Assembly (NCBI GenBank): GCA_934045905.1
Contig: OW203766.1
Span: forward strand, 17,912,309 to 17,976,308
Length of the DNA: 64,000 nt
Reading direction: 5' to 3'
From: Leuctra nigra
Lineage: Eukaryota > Arthropoda > Insecta > Plecoptera > Leuctridae
The notes under the pieces are model-generated. The model worked only from the letters and a program-made list of their open reading frames with translations, was not told where the DNA came from and ran no database searches. Position 1 is the first letter of the stretch, and the number at the start of each line of letters is the position of its first letter. Positions 59,701 to 64,000 of the stretch are shown here, in pieces. The translations under genes were made by a program, and so were the position numbers.

Positions 59701-62700
59701 TAAAAGTGGGTTTGCTCCAGCCTTTTTAAATGAGTGTGTGCGCGCGCCGTACGACTTGGCTGGCGTGGAGCGACCGCTCCACTAGATACAGTCATATCAT
59801 AGGAGCTCCATAAGCCATTGGCCTGAGTGGAGGTGCATAAGATGTAGTAATGCAATATTAGGTACCTAATTATTATGTTCTGTTACAGTGAGACCAAAGA
59901 CACACTGACGGTGCGCGCAGGCGAATGGGAATCTCAGTCTACCACAGAGATAAGCCCGCATCAGGAGCGATCGGTCAAGCGCATCATCACTCACAAAGAC
60001 TACAGACATTACAATGCACAGAACAACATCGCCCTTCTCGTCCTGGAGTCGCCGTTCTCTCCTGCCAGTCACATCGACGTGATCTGTCTGCCGGAGCAGG
60101 CGCAGCACTTTGCCAACGGCCGTTGCGTCGCGACAGGCTGGGGCAAGGAGACCTTTAGTATGTACACTTGGCATACTAAAATCGGTATATGATCGAAACA
60201 GATTGGCTGTTGGTCAGGTTCCTTGACAATCAATCCTTTTATTATCAATGAAATAAGAGAAATCCTACTAAAATTAGATAACGAGTAAGCATTGACTTTG
60301 TTGGATGATGCAATCCACTCTCTTAATGCCAATCTGTTTCTTTCAAATACCATTTTTAGTTTGCCCAAGAAGTGTACCTACCACATACTCTAATCATAAT
60401 AGCTATACTTCTATCTTAGAGTAGATTGTAATGACCAGACCCTGCAGTTAAATCTTAGACAATTCATGATTTGATTGATGACAAAAGCTTAAAATGTTGA
60501 AAAATAGTCATTCACTTTTAAACAGGGACCCGAACCTTTATGAATAAAGGTTCGGGTTCCGGTTCCGGTTCCACAATTTTATTTTATAAAGGTTTGGGTT
60601 CCGGTTCCGGTTCTGAAACAAATATTCTTAAAGGTTCGGTTCCGGTTCCTGCATAAAGGTTCCGGGTTCCGGTTCCGGTTCTAAAATTTTAAATCAAACT
60701 ATATTATAAAACTTCAGTATTACCAATGTCAAATTTAATGGAATTATTGTATTTGGATTTTCCTATTTATGCAAGCACAGGTGTAGGCAGTGTCTGTATA
60801 AACTTCACAGGATGGTGCGCAGAGTAAATATCAGAGGAGACAGTATTGTGGCTGCAATTTTCTCCATAAGACAACGTAAACATTCATTTTTCCTGAGCTA
60901 TCATATTCAAATTGTCGGCAATGCAGTTCTCATCGCAGTAGTCAGATTCAAAAATTGAAAACTCGAGCAGCGTTTGCAAATGAAGAATTATTATTTCTTA
61001 TCAAGAATTAAAAATTTCTACAAAAGATACATTTTGGAAAAATTTTCAAAAAATAAACTTTATACAACTTTGTGAATAATATTATTATATCCAAGTGATA
61101 TACATGATTTTTTATTAAAAGAAGGAACCTTAAAGAACCTTTAAGAACCTTTAAGAACCTAATTGATTATAAAGGTTCGGGTTCCGGTTCCGGTTCTTTG
61201 GGAAAAAAGTATAACGGTTCCGGTTCCGGTTCCGGTTCCGAAATTATAAAGGTTCATACCGGTTCTAGGTTCCGGTTCCGGTTCCGGTTCGGGTCCCTGC
61301 TTTTAAATGTTTCAAATCAATAATTAGGTACATGTAGGTACACTTGGCCAAACAAAAATTGATCATTCAATAAATATGATAGGCTGATAAATGTAAGATC
61401 ACACCATCAGAAGTCAGTCTAAGCGATCTCATTGTATCACTCCAGTAGGTGACCTCACATTTCAAGTTTGACATTTCACATTTCATCTCACATTTCATTT
61501 CAAGCTTATGGGACATGACCAGCAGTCATTCAAATTTGTTCAACGATCAATTTTTGTTTTGCCGAGTGTACCTCGAGAAGAATTGGCATATAAGCAACCG
61601 CAGAACTTTTGCCAGTGAAAGTAGGTGGGCAAATTGTCAATGTAAAAGTTTAATGGGAGGTCCTGCACCCAGCCCTAGAAAAATTTTGGATTTGGGCAAT
61701 ATTTTTAACTTTTTTAGTTCTTTATGAACTAAAGAATAACATTAAAAAAAAGAACTTAAAAAAAAACTAAAAATGAATTTAGTCTTTACCTATAACTTCT
61801 TAGTTTTATTCAAAAGTGTTTGCTGGATTTGTTGGAGTAAGGCCATATTGTATTAATAAATGTTAAACCAGTCTCTTTATAGTCATACTCTGGCTAATTA
61901 AGCTGTTGTTATAAGTGTTAGACGACTTTCGTTCTCCGATGTACGTCATCATACTCAAAAGCGAATCGCAGACTCCATATATTCACCACCTCGAATAACA
62001 TTACAGATAACCCAACAAAATTCGTCAACATTCTGAAGAGCATCGAGCTACCCATCATGCCATCCGAGCAGTGCACGAGGAAATTCAGAACGACACGTCT
62101 CGGACCAAGATTCAGTCTTCATCGTAGCTATATTTGTGCGGGTGGAGAGGAGGGCAAAGATACATGCAAGGTAATTACATGGAAGTTTGAGTTTTCATTT
62201 ATTGGGGCCTCAGCTTGAATTGCGTTGATGAGCGTGCACTGATACGCAGACTTGGGTAAAATACTTTCAAAAAGTAATGATATTACGTTACAAATTACAT
62301 GGGTTAAAATGTAGTAAAATTACTTATTCGTTACCGTAAGTAACAAGTAAAAAAATTACTTTACATTTTATGAAAAAAGTAACGTAATTTATTCTTCGAA
62401 ATTACAATGTAGTAATTAATAATAAATTGTAAATTAATAATTTATTTTTTCTCCGATCTGATGCTTACGATATTCCGGTTGGAGATATTGCGCGTTTGGG
62501 TGCTCGCTCATCAACGTGTTACACCAAGCGTTTTCCTAGTTAAATTGAATGACAGATGTGTCATAATGCCCTTTGACAGCTTTCAAATCTCTTAAAATGT
62601 CAAATACAAGGTACTGATTGGGCTGAAAATGTGTAAAACATGAGATAATTTTAGTCTTGGTGAACATGCAAATTTGAACTTTATCGGAACATTTTAACTT

Positions 62701-63648
62701 TCGACTACCTAATCGGAAAATTATTTAAAATTTTAACAAATAGACCAAACCAGAAATGACTAGCGCTCTCGTTCGGTACTAAAACCGACCTCGCTGGCTC
62801 GGTCGGGTTCTGTGTGATAGCCGCACCTCCTCCATGTTCTTATAGTAGCAGATTTAGGCATTTTGAAAATTTATTTAATAAATAATAGGAGTAATGTTTT
62901 GGTATTACATTTACACTCAAATAATCTGCACCTTTTGCAAGAAAAATTACCACTATCAGCTTGTATTTCCAATAACCATATCTTATGGAATTTCAAAACA
63001 GAACCTCGTAATTTAACAAGAGACAGCTGCCGGGAATGGTTCGCGCGTCGAGGAATCACACACTTGACCTTGCGGTAGCGCATGCGCAGACACATCTTAC
63101 TTAGTTCATGTGGTGGCGCTGGCAACTCTCCGTTATGGTCTATTGAAGGATTTGGCTGTAATTTTTTAAAATTTATAAAATTTGGTTGCCATGCAAAATT
63201 TTAAATTGATTGGTTTAACTAATCAGAAGTTAATTTATTTTTTAAATTTGAACCAAATAACAGATCACAAATAATTCGTCTGCAATTCGCTGAGTTAAAA
63301 AAGAGTTCTGTGCCAAATGTGAAAAGAGTGGAAAGGAGACACTCGCACAATTATTATAACAAGAATGTATTTATCAAATAAGTAAAGATTCACATTAGGG
63401 GAGCATCCAACAAAAAGCAATCTGTTTGTTCTGCGCAGGGTGATGGAGGAGGCCCTCTGGTATGTCCGATGACAAGAGACAGCCAAGAGCGATACGTCCA
63501 GGCCGGAATCACTGCATGGGGAATCGGCTGCGGAGAGCAGGGCGTACCGGGGGCGTACACTTCAGTATCGTTCTTCAGAAACTGGATCGACCAAATGATG
63601 ATTGCCGAGGGTTTCGACACAATCTCTTACACCATTCCGAGCAATTAA
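53713..63648 (+). CDS. CLIP-domain serine protease homolog (SPH), gene B
   Basis: Five exons: 53713-53948, 55940-56215, 59889-60157, 62007-62170 and 63439-63648 (TAA), giving 384 aa with phases matching throughout. Exons 3 and 4 have exactly the lengths seen in gene A (269 and 164 bp). MHWAPIVLVIVTLAARHNCQ is a signal peptide. The CLIP domain has six Cys (DNCIEGTC, FNGC, GRCSDPLYRCC). A Pro-rich linker (PLPPAPPP) leads to the protease-like domain (GCGIRNADG, FGEFPWMVIL). His remains in LTTSHC, but the Asp position is NNIALL and the Ser position GDGGGPL, so two triad residues are lost. Expected to be a secreted non-catalytic cofactor of melanisation, by family analogy. A MITE starts four bases after the exon 3 junction. 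An alternative start was not needed: the first ATG is in frame. Confidence 0.92.
54088..55160. repeat. foldback with 325-bp arms around a THAP remnant
   Basis: Arms 54088-54412 and about 54836-55160 are inverted copies (GTTTGACAGCTGCCTGGTTG, then ATGCATAAAGGAAGAATG). The 420-bp centre is single. It lies in SPH B intron 1. The outermost 60 bp of the arms differ more than the rest. Confidence 0.85.
54305..54560 (+). pseudogene. broken THAP zinc-finger coding region
   Basis: The left arm encodes TVCCVPLSKNN and EVSFHYF. After a stop and frame change the centre encodes SKWSPIKNHRICGAHF and KLPCFSP. These are the C2CH positions and the SKWSP.....C..HF core of THAP domains, as in P-element-type transposases and THAP proteins. 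Interruptions exclude a working protein. The antisense right arm holds a second copy of the first half only. Confidence 0.75.
56290..56520. repeat. repeat fragment with hammerhead-like motif
   Basis: A hairpin GAAGGAAGTAACTCCTTC is followed at once by GAAACGTCGC, then the palindrome GGCCCTTATCAGGGCC. The GAAAC plus helix arrangement recalls the hammerhead ribozyme tails of Penelope-like elements, but no CTGATGA core is present upstream. Confidence 0.4.
56700..57286. mobile_element. hAT-type MITE with internal tandem repeats
   Basis: CAGTGGTGTAGTC and GACTACACCACTG ends with the exact duplication GCTACGAC (56692-56699, 57287-57294). Inside, a unit of about 150 bp beginning CCCCGCAGGGCGTTTTT occurs three times (about 56836, 56980, 57100). 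57295-57936 shows no gene. Confidence 0.85.
57937..59787 (+). mobile_element. palindrome-headed element, copy 3
   Basis: Almost identical to copy 1: inverted repeat 57937-58092 with 58178-58332, four motif blocks, terminal hairpin ending TAGAT at 59787. It lies in SPH B intron 2, ending 101 bp before exon 3. Confidence 0.8.
60160..60379. mobile_element. AAAACGGTATTTG MITE, copy 3, at a splice donor
   Basis: It begins at or next to the donor GTATGT of SPH B exon 3 (GTACACTTGGC at 60162) and ends AAGAAGTGTACCTACC. The body matches copies at 25285 and 45412. Confidence 0.65.
60523..61299. mobile_element. hAT-type MITE rich in GGTTCC
   Basis: CAGGGACCCGAACC and GGTTCGGGTCCCTG ends with exact duplication CTTTTAAA (60515-60522, 61300-61307). 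Both sides carry many GGTTCCGGTTCC and AAAGGTTC words. No coding frame. Confidence 0.9.
61337..61572. mobile_element. GTACACTTGGC-type MITE
   Basis: GGTACACTTGGCCAAACAAA and its near complement TTTGTTTTGCCGAGTGTACC enclose 195 bp. Same family as 402-612. TTGATCATTCAATAAATATG is shared with 24120-24155. Confidence 0.65.
62250..62440. mobile_element. partial hAT-like repeat
   Basis: CAGACTTGGGTAAAATACTT begins a zone dense in AAGTAA and TTACTT words, similar in style to 51871-52595. No right terminus was found. Confidence 0.4.
62480..62539 (+). mobile_element. Helitron-like 3' end
   Basis: GTGCTCGCTCATCAACGTG and AAGCGTTTTCCTAG followed by T at 62540. No upstream partner is clear. DNA right of it (62590-62760) resembles the body of elements A and C. 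Confidence 0.5.
63303..63350 (-). mobile_element. Helitron-like 5' end fragment
   Basis: TTCTGTGCCAAATGTGAAAA and GGAGACACTCGCACAATTAT match the 5' borders of elements A and C on the minus strand. It lies about 90 bp before SPH B exon 5. Confidence 0.45.
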
Positions 63649-63675
63649 ATTTGATATCTTCATTCATACACTGTC

Positions 63676-63681
63676 AATAAA
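63676..63681 (+). terminator. poly(A) signal of SPH gene B
   Basis: AATAAA lies 27 bp after the TAA stop, the only canonical signal close by. 63682-64000 holds further AT-rich DNA and a short repeat at 63855-63895 shared with 40618 and 45131. Confidence 0.7.
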
Positions 63682-64000
63682 AATGCAATGTAACTTTCTG
63701 TAGACTGTGTTTCTTTCAATGTAATACAGCAACTAATAAATAATAAATAATATCTGTATACTGATATTACTGGACAAGATGTACAATTATTGGTTGAGAT
63801 CTGAGAGCACAACTCTCAGATTCTCAGCTGGAGGGATTTGGCGGGGTCATCACTGGGGGACAGTAGCTTTCTATCTTTCTTGATTATTATTTCCTAAGTT
63901 AACTAGTCTAGTGCTTGGTCCTTGCGGGCCTTAGTGATGAAGGTAGTGCATTGAGCACGTTAAATCGCAGTAATTCCTATGGTACCTAACTATGTTCTTC

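Overview
This is nuclear DNA of an insect. The genes have many short introns, and two of them encode CLIP-domain serine protease homologs of the kind used in arthropod melanisation. The AT-rich non-coding DNA is packed with insect-type transposons. The order cannot be fixed from sequence alone. A tRNA-type SINE with a conserved B box and several 8-bp-duplication MITEs recall hemimetabolous insects such as Hemiptera, but that is only a recollection of similar repeats.

Layout. 1-8105 (+): the last four exons of an unrecognised helical protein with an in-frame tandem repeat; its introns hold a Harbinger-like MITE, a 1.85-kb palindrome-headed element and a MITE carrying a LINE reverse transcriptase. 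9053-16017 (+): SHQ1, complete in nine exons (469 aa), the H/ACA snoRNP assembly chaperone. 16018-18641: transposon-rich spacer. 18642-28522 (-): a five-exon CLIP-domain serine protease homolog (SPH, 395 aa), with an intact Ty3/Gypsy element (18998-23775) in its last intron and six 65-bp tandem copies of its exon 2/intron 2 boundary. 28523-53712: about 25 kb with no host gene found, made of SINEs, Helitron-like elements, two decayed LINEs, long palindromes and nested MITEs. 53713-63648 (+): a second SPH (384 aa) with the same five-exon plan, arranged head to head with the first.

The two SPH genes are an inverted duplicate pair. Both read GDGGGPL where an active protease has GDSGGPL, so neither should cleave peptides. 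By family analogy they are secreted haemolymph cofactors for prophenoloxidase activation. SHQ1 and the first gene are unrelated to them.

The most unusual material is structural: exon-boundary minisatellite DNA beside the SPH catalytic-His codon, three copies of an element with repeated CRE/ETS/YY1-like motif blocks, a THAP zinc-finger remnant split across a foldback, a 5S-rRNA-headed SINE inside a 1.4-kb palindrome, a three-copy SINE family with exact target duplications, and 310-bp near-perfect hairpin arms. All exon joins were inferred by eye from splice consensus, reading phase and protein similarity; no database search was possible.
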